From NCBI RefSeq assembly GCF_030818955.1, contig NZ_JAUTBF010000001.1, positions 1,054,001 through 1,118,000 on the forward strand: a DNA stretch of 64,000 bases, read 5' to 3'. The translations under genes and the position numbers were made by a program. Positions 42,028 to 51,508 of the stretch are shown here, in pieces. How positions within the stretch are numbered: the first letter of the stretch is position 1; each line of letters opens with the position of its first letter. This DNA is from Microbacterium trichothecenolyticum (GTDB lineage: Bacteria; Actinomycetota; Actinomycetes; Actinomycetales; Microbacteriaceae). Below the pieces are notes generated by a model, which was not told the DNA's origin, searched no databases, and saw nothing but the letters and a program-made list of their open reading frames with translations.

Positions 42028-42819
42028 TCAGGCCGTTTCGACGTCTTCCGCGAACCACCGCGCGGCGGAACCGGAGAAGACGGGCTCCCCCAGTGGCGGC
42101 TCGTCATCGTCGACGATGTCGCACACGACCACGGTCACGTTATCGCGAGTGCCCGCCTCCAGCGCCAGCGCCACGGCAGCCGCAGCAGCCGAACGAGGGT
42201 CCTCGGCCTCGGCGATGAGCTGCGCGACATCGGCCTCCGGAACGTAGTCGGTCAGACCGTCACTGCACAGCATCCACCGGTCACCGACAACCGGAGGACG
42301 CTCGGCCACGGACACGACGTCGCCCTCGGCGCCACCCAGAGACGCGGTGATGATGTTGCGGCGCGGATGGGCCGCGGCGGCCTCGGGCGGGATGATGCCG
42401 TGGTCGACGAGGGCCTGAACGTATGAATCGTCACGCGTCTCGCGCGTGAACTCGCCGTCGCGCAGCAGGTAGGCCCGGGAGTCGCCGGTGTGCGCGAGCA
42501 AGAGCTGCCCGGCAGTGCTCAGGAAGAGACCGGTGAACGTGGTGGCCATTCCCTGGAGAGCCGGATCACGCTCCACATGAGCACGGATGTCCCAGTTGGC
42601 CTCGCGAACACGCACGAGCAGGTCGTCGGCGTCGAGGCCGGCGCCACGCGTGGCCACGAGACGATGAAGCAATGCCGCCGACGCCAGGTCGCCGGAGGGA
42701 CCGCCGCCCACACCGTCTGCCACCGCCGCACCCCAGGACGCCGCGAAAGCGGCGTCCTGGTTGGTGGGACGGTGCGAGCCGGCGTCGGAGACGGCGGCCG
42801 CGATCAGCCGAACGGGCAC
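42028..42819 (-). CDS. PP2C family protein serine/threonine phosphatase
   Basis: A 263-residue PPM phosphatase. Metal-site residues lie in NQDAAFA, VADGVGG, LAHTGDSRAYLL, SDGLTDYV and the final DNVTVVVCD. No membrane anchor or sensor is attached. The GTG start at 42819 is 3 nt after the ctaF stop, so it is the last gene of ctaC-ctaD-ctaF-ppm and may act on the oxidase or on a Ser/Thr kinase substrate; no kinase is in the window. Confidence 0.9.
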   Translation of the reverse strand: MPVRLIAAAVSDAGSHRPTNQDAAFAASWGAAVADGVGGGPSGDLASAALLHRLVATRGAGLDADDLLVRVREANWDIRAHVERDPALQGMATTFTGLFLSTAGQLLLAHTGDSRAYLLRDGEFTRETRDDSYVQALVDHGIIPPEAAAAHPRRNIITASLGGAEGDVVSVAERPPVVGDRWMLCSDGLTDYVPEADVAQLIAEAEDPRSAAAAAVALALEAGTRDNVTVVVCDIVDDDEPPLGEPVFSGSAARWFAEDVETA

Positions 42820-42822
42820 GGG

Positions 42823-43239
42823 TCAGCGCGCGAAGTACCCGCGGTAGTACTCGTACACCCAGCCGACGATAGCAACGACGAAGACCAGGAACCCGACGGG
42901 GACGAGCCAGCTACCGACAGCAAGACCGATCATCGCAATCGCGGCGGAAGCCGCCAGCACGATAGGCCACCACGACCACGGGCTGAACTCTCCCACCTCG
43001 GGATCGCCGTCGTCGATGTCGGCCGTCAACATGTCTTCGGGCAGCTCACCGCGCTGTGCCTTGAGCACACGGTTGATGTAGAAGGCGACCATCGACGACA
43101 TGAGGCCGAGGAAGACCAGCGCGACGGTTCCGACCCACTCGACGCCACCGTGCTGGATCAGGCTCCAGGCCGTGTAAACGACGGCGATGAAGAATCCGAA
43201 GCCCGCGAGGAGCCACCAGAGTCCGACATTGGTACGCAT
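42823..43239 (-). CDS. ctaF: Cytochrome c oxidase subunit IV, actinobacterial
   Basis: A 138-residue membrane protein with four helices. The N-terminus MRTNVGLWWLLAGFGFF and the loop EVGEFSPWSWWPI are typical of the actinobacterial CtaF. It starts 2 nt after the ctaD stop. Confidence 0.93.
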   Translation of the reverse strand: MRTNVGLWWLLAGFGFFIAVVYTAWSLIQHGGVEWVGTVALVFLGLMSSMVAFYINRVLKAQRGELPEDMLTADIDDGDPEVGEFSPWSWWPIVLAASAAIAMIGLAVGSWLVPVGFLVFVVAIVGWVYEYYRGYFAR

Positions 43240-43241
43240 CG

Positions 43242-45005
43242 TTACTTGACCTCTCCGGCTGCGGCATCGACCACGGGGGCATCGGGGGCGTCCTTGGCCG
43301 GACCCACACCCACCGGGATACCGGCTTCGGGGTGGTTCAGGTCGAACGCGGGGCGCTCGCTGCGGATGCGCGGGATCGAGGTGAAGTTGTGACGCGGCGG
43401 CGGGCACGACGTCGCCCACTCGAGCGACGCTCCATAGCCCCACGGGTCGTCCACGGTCACACGCGGAGCCTTGCGCGCCGTGATCCAGACGTTCAGCAGG
43501 AACGGGATCATCGAGGCGCCCAGGATCATGGACCCCACGGTGGAGAGCTGGTTCTCCCACGTCCACCCGTCGGCCGCGGCGTAGTCCGCGTAGCGACGCA
43601 CCATGCCGTCGACGCCCAGCCAGTGCTGGATGAGGAAGGTCATGTGGAAGCCGATGAACAGCATCCAGAAGTGCACCATGCCAAGACGCTCGTTGAGCAT
43701 CTTGCCGGTCCACTTGGGCCACCAGAAGTAGAAGCCGGCGAACATCGCGAACACGACCGTGCCGAACACCACGTAGTGGAAGTGGGCGACGACGAAGTAC
43801 GAGTCCGACAGGTGGAAGTCGAGCGGCGGCGAGGCGAGGATGACACCGGTGAGACCACCGAAGACGAACGACACCAGGAAGCCGAGGGCGAAGACCATCG
43901 GGGTCTCGAACGTCACCGATCCGCGCCACAGGGTGCCGATCCAGTTGAAGATCTTCACGCCGGTGGGCACCGCGATGAGCATCGTCATGAGGGCGAAGAA
44001 CGGCAGCAGCACTCCACCGGTGACGTACATGTGGTGGGCCCACACGGCCACCGACAGCGCGGCGATCGCGATGGTCGCGTACACGAGCGTCTTGTAGCCG
44101 AAGATCGGCTTGCGGCTGAAGACCGGGAAGATCTCCGAGACGATGCCGAAGAACGGCAGCGCGATGATGTACACCTCGGGGTGGCCGAAGAACCAGAACA
44201 GGTGCTGCCATAGGAGCACGCCGCCGTTCTCGGGGCTGTAGATGTGGGCGCCCAGCACACGATCCGCGGCGGCGGCGAAGATGGCCGCGGCGAGGACCGG
44301 GAAGGCGAGCAGGATCAGGATGCTCGTGATGAGGGTGTTCCAGGAGAAGATCGGCATGCGCCACATGGTCATGCCGGGAGCACGCATCGTCAGGATCGTG
44401 GTGATGAAGTTCACCGCACCGAGGATCGTGCCGAAACCGCTGATGCCCAGACCCAGCATCCAGAGGTTTCCTCCGACACCCGGCGAGAAGCTCGCGTTGG
44501 CGAGCGGCTGATAGGCGAACCAACCGAACCCGGCCGCGCCCTGCGGGGTGAGGAAGCCGGAGACCGCGATGGTCGAGCCGAACAGGAAGAGCCAGAAAGC
44601 GAAGGCGTTCAGACGCGGGAACGCCACGTCGGGGGCACCGATCTGCAGCGGCAGCAGAGCGTTGGCGAAGCCGGCGAACAACGGCGTCGCGAACATGAGC
44701 AGCATGACCGTGCCGTGCATCGTGAACAGCTGGTTGTACTGCTCTTTGGTCGGGATGATCTGCATGCCGGGCTCGAAGAGCTCGGCACGGATGATCAGCG
44801 CCATGACGCCACCGAGCATGAAGAACATCACGGAGGCGATCAGGTACATGTACCCGATGGTCTTGTGGTCGGTGGAGGTGATCCACTTGACGACCAGGTT
44901 GCCCTTCTGCTCGACACGCGTGGTGCTCAGCAGTGCGGCTTGACGCGGCGGGAGAGTCGTCGGGCGCGAAGGACCCGTCCCCTGGAGCGGAAGCGTCGTG
45001 GCCAT
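43242..45005 (-). CDS. ctaD: Cytochrome c oxidase subunit I
   Basis: Catalytic subunit with hemes a and a3 and CuB. The 587-residue protein has 12 helices. The heme a His lies in [12 protein letters not shown]; the CuB His-Tyr region is [15 protein letters not shown]; the HH pair is in [10 protein letters not shown]; the final heme ligands are in [14 protein letters not shown] take the ATG at 45005; a GTG two codons upstream overlaps the ctaC stop. Confidence 0.97.
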   Translation of the reverse strand: MATTLPLQGTGPSRPTTLPPRQAALLSTTRVEQKGNLVVKWITSTDHKTIGYMYLIASVMFFMLGGVMALIIRAELFEPGMQIIPTKEQYNQLFTMHGTVMLLMFATPLFAGFANALLPLQIGAPDVAFPRLNAFAFWLFLFGSTIAVSGFLTPQGAAGFGWFAYQPLANASFSPGVGGNLWMLGLGISGFGTILGAVNFITTILTMRAPGMTMWRMPIFSWNTLITSILILLAFPVLAAAIFAAAADRVLGAHIYSPENGGVLLWQHLFWFFGHPEVYIIALPFFGIVSEIFPVFSRKPIFGYKTLVYATIAIAALSVAVWAHHMYVTGGVLLPFFALMTMLIAVPTGVKIFNWIGTLWRGSVTFETPMVFALGFLVSFVFGGLTGVILASPPLDFHLSDSYFVVAHFHYVVFGTVVFAMFAGFYFWWPKWTGKMLNERLGMVHFWMLFIGFHMTFLIQHWLGVDGMVRRYADYAAADGWTWENQLSTVGSMILGASMIPFLLNVWITARKAPRVTVDDPWGYGASLEWATSCPPPRHNFTSIPRIRSERPAFDLNHPEAGIPVGVGPAKDAPDAPVVDAAAGEVK

Positions 45006-45007
45006 GA

Positions 45008-45886
45008 TCACTCGTTCCCTTCGATGCCCGTCGGCAGGTTCTGCAGACGCGACAGGTCGCTGATGTCGCCCACGTCACCGGCGTTGCGCAGCGAGGTCAG
45101 GTACTGCTCGTACTCCGCCTCGCTCACGACCTTGACGTTGAAGAGCATGGCGGAGTGGTACTCACCGCACAGCTCGGCGCACTTGCCTTCGTACGTGCCC
45201 TCGCGAGTGGGCGTGAACGACCACTCGTTGTCGCGGCCGATGTACATGTCTTTCTTGTACAGGAAGTCGATGATCCAGAAAGAGTGGATGACGTCGCGCG
45301 AGCGCAGGTCGATCTTCACCTTCTTGTTCACCGGCAGGTAGAGCGTGGGCACGTCTTCGAGGTCGTACCCGTCGGACGTGGCCTTCGCCTGGACGCCCAT
45401 GGAGTACACCGCGTCGGAGTTGTCTTCCTTCGTGCCGTTGTACTGGAAGTCCCACGCCCACTGCTTGCCGTACGCGGTGATCGAGACATCGGGGTTCGCG
45501 TACTGCGTCTCGAGCGTGTTCTGATCGCGCGCCGTGAAGGCGAAGAAGCCGACGACCAGGATCAGCGGCACGATCGTGTAGAAGATCTCGATCGGCATGT
45601 TGTACCGCAGCTGGACGGGCAGGCCCGACTGGCCCTTGCGCCGACGGTAGGCGACGACCGACCACAGCATCAGGCCCCATGTGATGACACCGACGGCGAG
45701 CAGCACGATCCACGAGTTGACCCACAGACCGGCGACCATGTCGGTGTGATTCGTGGCGGGTGCGCCGTCATCGACGAAGCCGGGCAGGAAGCCGTGGAGC
45801 TGGGCCGTGGTGCAGCCGGACAGGAGCGCGGCGGAGGCGATCCCGACGGGGAGCGCGGCCCAGCGAAGGCGACGTTTGGAGGGCAC
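45008..45886 (-). CDS. ctaC: Cytochrome c oxidase subunit II
   Basis: A 292-residue CuA-type subunit with a lipoprotein signal (lipobox LLSGC near residue 25), two membrane helices and a C-terminal cupredoxin domain. CuA ligands lie in VIHSFWI and [12 protein letters not shown]. There is no fused cytochrome c. GGAAAGGTG precedes the GTG start. First gene of ctaC-ctaD-ctaF-ppm. Confidence 0.96.
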   Translation of the reverse strand: MPSKRRLRWAALPVGIASAALLSGCTTAQLHGFLPGFVDDGAPATNHTDMVAGLWVNSWIVLLAVGVITWGLMLWSVVAYRRRKGQSGLPVQLRYNMPIEIFYTIVPLILVVGFFAFTARDQNTLETQYANPDVSITAYGKQWAWDFQYNGTKEDNSDAVYSMGVQAKATSDGYDLEDVPTLYLPVNKKVKIDLRSRDVIHSFWIIDFLYKKDMYIGRDNEWSFTPTREGTYEGKCAELCGEYHSAMLFNVKVVSEAEYEQYLTSLRNAGDVGDISDLSRLQNLPTGIEGNE

Positions 45887-45974
45887 AGTGCACCTTTCCG
45901 GGTCGTGGATGAAGCTTTGACAGTCTACGGCAACCTCTCACGGTTCTCAGGCCATTCGTCCAGTGCCGAGACAT

Positions 45975-46023
45975 CGAGAACCCCCGGTTTCCACGTGTGA
46001 TCCGTGGGTCCCGGGGGTTCTCG
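45975..46023 (-). terminator. erpA terminator
   Basis: A 13-bp perfect stem (CGAGAACCCCCGG / CCGGGGGTTCTCG) lies 28 nt past the erpA stop and isolates it from the ctaC promoter region. Confidence 0.85.
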
Positions 46024-46051
46024 AGAAGCAGCCGGCGAACGGCGCGAGAGC

Positions 46052-46417
46052 TCAGTGGAAGCTGTCGCCGCAGGCGCACGAGCCCTGCGCGTTGGGGTTG
46101 TCGATCGTGAACCCCTGCTCGGAGATCGTGTCTTTGAAGTCGATGCTCGCACCATCGAGGTACGGCACGCTCATGTCGTCGACGATGACCTCGACACCGT
46201 CGAAGTCGACGACCTTGTCGCCGTCGAGGTAGCGCTCGTCGAAGTAGAGCTGGTAAATGAGGCCCGAGCATCCGCCGGGCTGGACCGCGACGCGCAGACG
46301 GAGGTCGTCGCGACCCTCCTGCGAGAGCAGGCTCTTCACCTTGTCGGAGGCGGCGGCGGTGAGGCCGACACCGTGCTCGCGGGTCTCGGCGGATGTCGAC
46401 AGAGTGGTGTCGGTCAT
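46052..46417 (-). CDS. erpA: Iron-sulfur cluster insertion protein, ErpA/HesB type
   Basis: A 121-residue A-type carrier. Three conserved cysteines occur as QPGGCSGLIY and CACGDSF at the C-terminus. It delivers Fe-S clusters to targets, which could include the Rieske protein made nearby. The N-terminal 15 residues are not conserved. Confidence 0.93.
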   Translation of the reverse strand: MTDTTLSTSAETREHGVGLTAAASDKVKSLLSQEGRDDLRLRVAVQPGGCSGLIYQLYFDERYLDGDKVVDFDGVEVIVDDMSVPYLDGASIDFKDTISEQGFTIDNPNAQGSCACGDSFH

Positions 46418-46487
46418 GGCGATGCCCTTCGGGTCGATCGGTCGCGGGACGTGACGAGTCTACGCCCGCCTCGACCCACCGGCGCGA

Positions 46488-47882
46488 TCAGATCACGCGC
46501 GCGTTCAGACGAGCCAGCAGGAGAGCCTCCGACACGAGCGCATTGCCGAACGTCTCGAGGTGCAGCGACTCGTTGGGGCTGTGCGCACGGGCGTGCGGGT
46601 CCTCGACACCGGTCACGAGGATCTGTGCTCGGGGGAACTCGCGAACCAGGTCGGCGATGAAGGGAATCGATCCGCCGACACCGACATCGACCGACTCGAC
46701 GCCATACCCCTCCGCGAACGAGGCACGGGCGTCTTCGACGGCCCAGCCGCTGGTGTCGACCAGGAAGGCGTCGCCGCAGTCGACGTCGCTGAACTCCAGG
46801 TGAGCACCGAACGGCGCGTTCGCCCGGAGGTGGGCCTCGATCGCGGCGTACGCCTGCTCGGCATGCTGACCGGGAGCGACCCGTGCGCTGATGACGACGC
46901 TCGTTCGCGGAGCGAGGGTGTTGGACGCCGCGTGCACGGGAGTGGCGTCCCATCCGGTGATGGTGACGGAAGGCTTGTTCCAGATGCGGCTGAGGATCGA
47001 GTCGCGCCCGATCGGGCTGACGCCCTCGAGCAGACCGGACTCGGCGCGCAGCGTCGCCTCGTCGTAGTCGGGGGTCGCCGCGTCGCGTACCGCGAGCCCC
47101 GGGACCGCGACGGCACCGTCGTCGTCCCACAGCGTTGCCAGCAGCTTGACGGTGGCGAGCATGGCATCCGGGACCGCGCCGCCCATCATGCCGGAGTGCG
47201 ACGCGTGCTCCAGCGTGCGCACCGTCAGGGTGAAGCGGGCGTTGCCGCGCAGCGACACCGTCAGGCCGGGCGTGCGCTCATCCCAGTTGCCCGAGTCGGC
47301 GACCACGATGACGTCCGAACGCAGCACGTCGGCATTGTCGGCGAGGAACTGTCCGAAGGAGCGGGAGCCGTATTCCTCTTCGCCCTCGATGAAGACCGCG
47401 ATTCCCAGATCGAGGTCGTCGCCGAGCACCTCGCTGACGGCGCGGATGGCGCCGACGTGCGCCATGACACCGGCCTTGTCATCGGCGGCGCCGCGACCGT
47501 AGAGGCGTCCATCGCGGACCGTGGGCTCGAAGGGCGGGGACTCCCACAGCGCATCGTCACCGGGAGGCTGCACATCGTGGTGCGCGTAGAGCAGGACCGT
47601 CGGGCGACCGTTGCGGGCGGCGCGCGAGGCGAGCACCGCGGGCTGCCCGAGCTCGTCGGTCCCCGGGATCCGAGCACGCTTGATCTCGACGGTGTCGAAC
47701 ACTCCCGTATCCCTCAGCAACGCGGCCACGGCTTCCGCGCTCCGCACGAGCGCAGACTGGTCGAACGACGGCCAGGCGATCGACGGGATGCGCACGAGGG
47801 AGCCGAGGTCGGCGAGGGCAGCGGGGATGCCGGCGGCGGCCGCGGTACGCACAGCCTCCTGCCGGGACAGGTCGGGGATCAT
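46488..47882 (-). CDS. Dipeptidase, M20/M25/M40 family
   Basis: A 464-residue zinc peptidase. LLYAHHDVQPPG, GRGAADDKAGVMAH and FIEGEEEYGS carry the metal ligands and the catalytic Asp and Glu. The lid/dimerisation domain is inserted at about residues 200-310. Cytosolic, probably for dipeptide use. TAAGAT 7 nt before the ATG at 47882 points to a leaderless transcript, divergent from the DUF3043 gene. Confidence 0.92.
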   Translation of the reverse strand: MIPDLSRQEAVRTAAAAGIPAALADLGSLVRIPSIAWPSFDQSALVRSAEAVAALLRDTGVFDTVEIKRARIPGTDELGQPAVLASRAARNGRPTVLLYAHHDVQPPGDDALWESPPFEPTVRDGRLYGRGAADDKAGVMAHVGAIRAVSEVLGDDLDLGIAVFIEGEEEYGSRSFGQFLADNADVLRSDVIVVADSGNWDERTPGLTVSLRGNARFTLTVRTLEHASHSGMMGGAVPDAMLATVKLLATLWDDDGAVAVPGLAVRDAATPDYDEATLRAESGLLEGVSPIGRDSILSRIWNKPSVTITGWDATPVHAASNTLAPRTSVVISARVAPGQHAEQAYAAIEAHLRANAPFGAHLEFSDVDCGDAFLVDTSGWAVEDARASFAEGYGVESVDVGVGGSIPFIADLVREFPRAQILVTGVEDPHARAHSPNESLHLETFGNALVSEALLLARLNARVI

Positions 47883-47889
47883 GCGGGTA

Positions 47890-47895
47890 ATCTTA
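47890..47895 (-). promoter_or_regulatory. -10 element of M20 dipeptidase gene
   Basis: TAAGAT on the minus strand, 7 nt before the ATG at 47882. Confidence 0.5.
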
Positions 47896-47928
47896 GATCT
47901 CCCGTTCCATGAACTGCCGAGGTTACCC

Positions 47929-48501
47929 GTGGCCAAGTCCCCCGCTCCCGCCCCCAACGACACTCCCGTCGAGCCGACGCTCCTCGGATCGGGCAAGGGC
48001 CGTGCGACGCCGTCACGCGCCGAGCAGGAGGCCGCCCGCAAGCGTCCGCTCGTGCCCGACACCAAAGAGGCGAAGCAGCGTGCGCGCGCCGAGCTCGCCG
48101 CCCAGCGCGAGAAGGCGCGCATCGGCATGGCCGCCGGCGAGGAGCGCTACCTGCCGGTCCGCGACCGCGGACCCCAGCGCCGCTACGCCCGCGACTTCGT
48201 CGACGCCGGCTGGCATCTGGGCGAGGGCGTCATGCCGTTCATGGTGCTGGTCATCGTGGCGACGCTGATCCCGGTGTCGTTCTTCCAGTACTGGTCGTTC
48301 GTCGCACTGTGGATCTTCATCCTCTTCGTCGTCGGCGACATGATCATCACGTCCATCCGGGTGAAGCGCGCCGCGAAAGAGAAGTTCGGCGAAGGCAAGC
48401 TCGAGAAGGGGCTGGGTTGGTACGCGGCGATGCGCACCGTCCAGATGCGCTTCATGCGCCTTCCGAAGCCGCAGGTCAAGCGCGGTCAGTACCCGGCCTG
48501 A
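47929..48501 (+). CDS. DUF3043 domain membrane protein
   Basis: A 190-residue protein. The first 110 residues are charged and cytosolic (Lys/Arg/Ala-rich, TPSRAEQEAARKR). Two membrane helices follow (GEGVMPFMVLVIVATLIP and FVALWIFILFVVGD), then a basic C-terminus. DUF3043 is actinobacterial and of unknown role. The start is a GTG at 47929. Confidence 0.88.
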   Translation: MAKSPAPAPNDTPVEPTLLGSGKGRATPSRAEQEAARKRPLVPDTKEAKQRARAELAAQREKARIGMAAGEERYLPVRDRGPQRRYARDFVDAGWHLGEGVMPFMVLVIVATLIPVSFFQYWSFVALWIFILFVVGDMIITSIRVKRAAKEKFGEGKLEKGLGWYAAMRTVQMRFMRLPKPQVKRGQYPA

Positions 48502-48510
48502 GGTCGAACA

Positions 48511-48580
48511 CCCCGTTGAGTGTCCAGGACACGCCGCACGGGCCGTGGGGCACGCGGCGTGTTCTGGACACTCAACGGGG
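48511..48580. repeat. 27-bp-arm palindromic element
   Basis: CCCCGTTGAGTGTCCAGGAC... (48511-48537) is the reverse complement of 48554-48580 except for one C/T difference. The loop is 16 nt. Each arm also contains the short palindrome GTGTCCAGGACAC or its variant. It lies between convergent DUF3043 and pyrD genes and can terminate both. Confidence 0.85.
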
Positions 48581-48606
48581 ATTGAGCGGCGAGACGCGAG
48601 CGTCGG

Positions 48607-49632
48607 TCAGCGGCGCAGGGCCAGACCGCGGTTGATCTGGCGCGCCCAGAGCGGGCCCCGGTACAGGAAGCCCGTGTAGCCCTGCACGAGCGTCGCGCCG
48701 GCCTCGAGGCGCTCGCGCACGTCGTCGGCGGTCTCCACTCCCCCGGCTGAGATCACGACGAACTCGGAGGGTACGGCCGCGCGCACCAGACGCAGCACCT
48801 CGGTCGCGCGCGCCTTCAGCGGCGCGCCCGACAGCCCGCCGGCGCCCGCGGCCTCGACCGTCGCGGCATCCGTCGACAACCCCGTGCGGGCGATCGTGGT
48901 GTTCGTGGCGATGATGCCGGCCAGCCCGGCATCGACCGCGAGGCGAGCGATGTCCTGCACCTCGTCGTCTTCGAGGTCGGGCGCGATCTTGACCAGCAGG
49001 GGGGTGTCGCCCGCGGCATCCCGAACGGCCGTCAGCAGGGGACGCAGCGTCTCGACCGCTTGCAGGCCACGAAGACCGGGCGTGTTGGGAGACGAGACGT
49101 TGACGACGAGATAGTCGGCCAGAGGCGCGAGCAGCCGGGCGCTGCGCACGTAGTCGGTGGTCGCATCCTCGACCGCGACGACGCGACTCTTGCCGATGTT
49201 GACGCCGACGACCGGGCGCCGCCGCCCGCGACGCAGACGCCGGAGCTTGGCCGCCGCCGCGGCCGCACCGTCGTTGTTGAATCCCATGCGGTTGATGACC
49301 GCGCGGTCGGCGACGAGGCGGAAGAGCCGCGGCTTCGCATTGCCCGGCTGCGGCAGGGCCGTGATCGTGCCCACCTCGACATGGCCGAAGCCGAGCGCGC
49401 CGAGGCCACGGACCATCGTGACGTTCTTGTCGAAACCGGCCGCCACACCGAACGGGGAGTCGAATCGCAGGCCGAGCGCATCGACGCCCTGCCCTTCCGC
49501 GGGCGCCGTGAAACGCCGGACGAGGGATGCCACTGGCGCGACACCCGCGGCGCGGATGACGAGAGCACCGAGGTGGTGCGCGAACTCGGGGTCGAGGCGG
49601 GTGAGGACCGAGCGGAAGAGAAGGGGATACAT
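48607..49632 (-). CDS. pyrD: Dihydroorotate dehydrogenase (quinone), class 2
   Basis: Oxidises dihydroorotate to orotate and reduces membrane quinone. The 341-residue protein has the class 2 N-terminal helix ([19 protein letters not shown]). FMN-site motifs follow: [21 protein letters not shown] with the catalytic Ser, and [13 protein letters not shown]. It lies away from other pyr genes and follows nrdR with an 10-nt gap. Confidence 0.95.
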   Translation of the reverse strand: MYPLLFRSVLTRLDPEFAHHLGALVIRAAGVAPVASLVRRFTAPAEGQGVDALGLRFDSPFGVAAGFDKNVTMVRGLGALGFGHVEVGTITALPQPGNAKPRLFRLVADRAVINRMGFNNDGAAAAAAKLRRLRRGRRRPVVGVNIGKSRVVAVEDATTDYVRSARLLAPLADYLVVNVSSPNTPGLRGLQAVETLRPLLTAVRDAAGDTPLLVKIAPDLEDDEVQDIARLAVDAGLAGIIATNTTIARTGLSTDAATVEAAGAGGLSGAPLKARATEVLRLVRAAVPSEFVVISAGGVETADDVRERLEAGATLVQGYTGFLYRGPLWARQINRGLALRR

Positions 49633-49642
49633 CCCCGCCAGG

Positions 49643-50131
49643 TTACTGGACGACGTCGTGCTCGCCGGGCCGGACGGGGCGCGCGGCGTGATCGGCGCGG
49701 AGCTGGGCGATGGCGGCGTCGAAGTCGTCGAGCGAGTCGAATGCCTGGTACACGCTCGCGAAACGCAGGTACGCCACTTCGTCGAGCTCGCGCAGCGGGC
49801 CGAGGATCGACAGGCCGATCTCGTTCGCGTCGATCTGCGACGATCCCGTCTGGCGGATGGCCTCTTCGACCTGCTGCGCCAGCACCGCCAGGTCGGCATC
49901 CGTCACCGGCCGCCCCTGACAGGCTTTGCGCACGCCCGACATGACCTTCTCGCGGCTGAAGGGCTCGACGACGCCCGACCGCTTGACGACGTTGAGGCTC
50001 GCGGTCTCGACCGTCGAGAAGCGTCCGCCGCACTTGGGGCACTGGCGGCGGCGGCGAATGCTCAGGCCGTCGTCACTGGTACGCGAGTCGATGACGCGCG
50101 AGTCCGGGTTACGGCAGAACGGGCAGTGCAT
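49643..50131 (-). CDS. nrdR: Transcriptional repressor NrdR
   Basis: Represses ribonucleotide reductase genes in response to dATP/ATP. The 162-residue protein has a zinc ribbon ([15 protein letters not shown] and CPKCGGRF) and an ATP-cone domain from residue 50. It follows hisD by 12 nt. Confidence 0.96.
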   Translation of the reverse strand: MHCPFCRNPDSRVIDSRTSDDGLSIRRRRQCPKCGGRFSTVETASLNVVKRSGVVEPFSREKVMSGVRKACQGRPVTDADLAVLAQQVEEAIRQTGSSQIDANEIGLSILGPLRELDEVAYLRFASVYQAFDSLDDFDAAIAQLRADHAARPVRPGEHDVVQ

Positions 50132-50143
50132 CGGATCCCCGGC

Positions 50144-51445
50144 TCAGGCGTCGAACCGCGCGGTCACGGCCTCGCCGTGCGCGGGCAGCGCCTCGGCCTC
50201 GGCGAGGGTGACGATGGCGTCGCGCACCTGGTCGAGGGCGGCGCGGTCGTACTCGATCACCTGCTGCGGGCGCAAGAAGGTGGCAGCGGACAGCCCGGCA
50301 CCGTAGCGCGCCTGTCCCCCGGTCGGCAGCACGTGGTTGCTGCCGGCGAGATAGTCGCCGAGGCTGACCGGCGTGTACGGGCCGACGAACACGGCGCCGG
50401 CGTTCACGAAGTCCTCGGGGCGCGGGTCGGCGAGGTGCAGCTCGAGGTGCTCGGGAGCGTAGGCGTTGCTGAAGGCGGTCGCCTGTGCGATGTCGTCGAC
50501 GAGCACCACGGCCGACTGCGGACCATCGAACGCGGCGACGACGCGCTCGCGGTGCCGTGTCGCCGCGACACGAGGCACCAGGGCCTCGCGCACCGCGTCG
50601 GCGAGCTCGGCGGAGTCGGTGACCAGGACCGCGGAGGCCTGCTCGTCGTGCTCGGCCTGACTGACGAGGTCTGCCGCGACGAGATCGGCGCGCGCGGTGC
50701 CGTCTGCGACGACGAGGATCTCGGTCGCACCGGCCTCGGAGTCGGTGCCCACGCGCCCGGCGACCGCGCGCTTGGCCGAGGCGACGAAATTGTTGCCGGG
50801 TCCGGTGACCACATCGACCGGATCGAGACCGATCTCGGCGACACCGTAAGCGAACGCGCCGATGGCACCGGCACCGCCCATGGCGTACACCTCGCTCACC
50901 CCGAGCAGCCGGGCGGCGGCAAGGATGACGGGGTGCACGCGCCCACCGAACGCGGACTGGGCCGGGGAGGCCAAAGCCACCTCGTGTACGCCCGCGACCT
51001 GTGCCGGCACGACGTTCATCACGACGCTCGAGGGGTACACGGCCTTGCCCCCCGGAACGTACAGTCCCACGCGACGCACGGGCTGCCACCGCTGCGTCAC
51101 GCGCGCACCGGCGCCGAGCTCGGTGACCACGGGGGGCGGAACCTGCGCTGCGGATGCCGCGCGCACGCGCGAGATCGCTTCGTCGAGGGCCGCACGGATC
51201 ACGGGGTCGAGGTCGCGCAGTGCCTCGTCGAGGTGCGCCGCGGGGACGCGGATGGCGTGATCGCTGACGCGATCGAAACGCGCGGCCTGCTCGCGAAGCG
51301 ACTCTTCGCCGCGGCGGGCGACATCGTCGACCAGACGGGCGGCGGTGGCGAGGGCCTCATCGCGCGCGGCCTCGGCGCGCGGGACCACCGCGAGGAATTC
51401 GGCCGGCGAGAGCACGCGGCCGCGGAGATCGATCGTGCGGAGCAT
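50144..51445 (-). CDS. hisD: Histidinol dehydrogenase
   Basis: Last two oxidation steps of histidine synthesis. The 433-residue zinc enzyme has VGLYVPGGKAVYPSSVVMN, GAGAIGAFAYG, VTGPGNNFVASAKR, and the catalytic Glu-His of APEHLELHL. The rest of the his operon is not next to it. TAGCCT 6 nt before the ATG suggests a leaderless transcript. hisD-nrdR-pyrD form one unit. Confidence 0.95.
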   Translation of the reverse strand: MLRTIDLRGRVLSPAEFLAVVPRAEAARDEALATAARLVDDVARRGEESLREQAARFDRVSDHAIRVPAAHLDEALRDLDPVIRAALDEAISRVRAASAAQVPPPVVTELGAGARVTQRWQPVRRVGLYVPGGKAVYPSSVVMNVVPAQVAGVHEVALASPAQSAFGGRVHPVILAAARLLGVSEVYAMGGAGAIGAFAYGVAEIGLDPVDVVTGPGNNFVASAKRAVAGRVGTDSEAGATEILVVADGTARADLVAADLVSQAEHDEQASAVLVTDSAELADAVREALVPRVAATRHRERVVAAFDGPQSAVVLVDDIAQATAFSNAYAPEHLELHLADPRPEDFVNAGAVFVGPYTPVSLGDYLAGSNHVLPTGGQARYGAGLSAATFLRPQQVIEYDRAALDQVRDAIVTLAEAEALPAHGEAVTARFDA

Positions 51446-51451
51446 GCTCCC

Positions 51452-51457
51452 AGGCTA
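51452..51457 (-). promoter_or_regulatory. -10 element of hisD
   Basis: TAGCCT on the minus strand, 6 nt before the ATG at 51445. Confidence 0.5.
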
Positions 51458-51508
51458 CCGGCCGACCGCGAGCCGCTCCGTTCGCGACGGGCGGCTCGCA
51501 GCCGGTCT

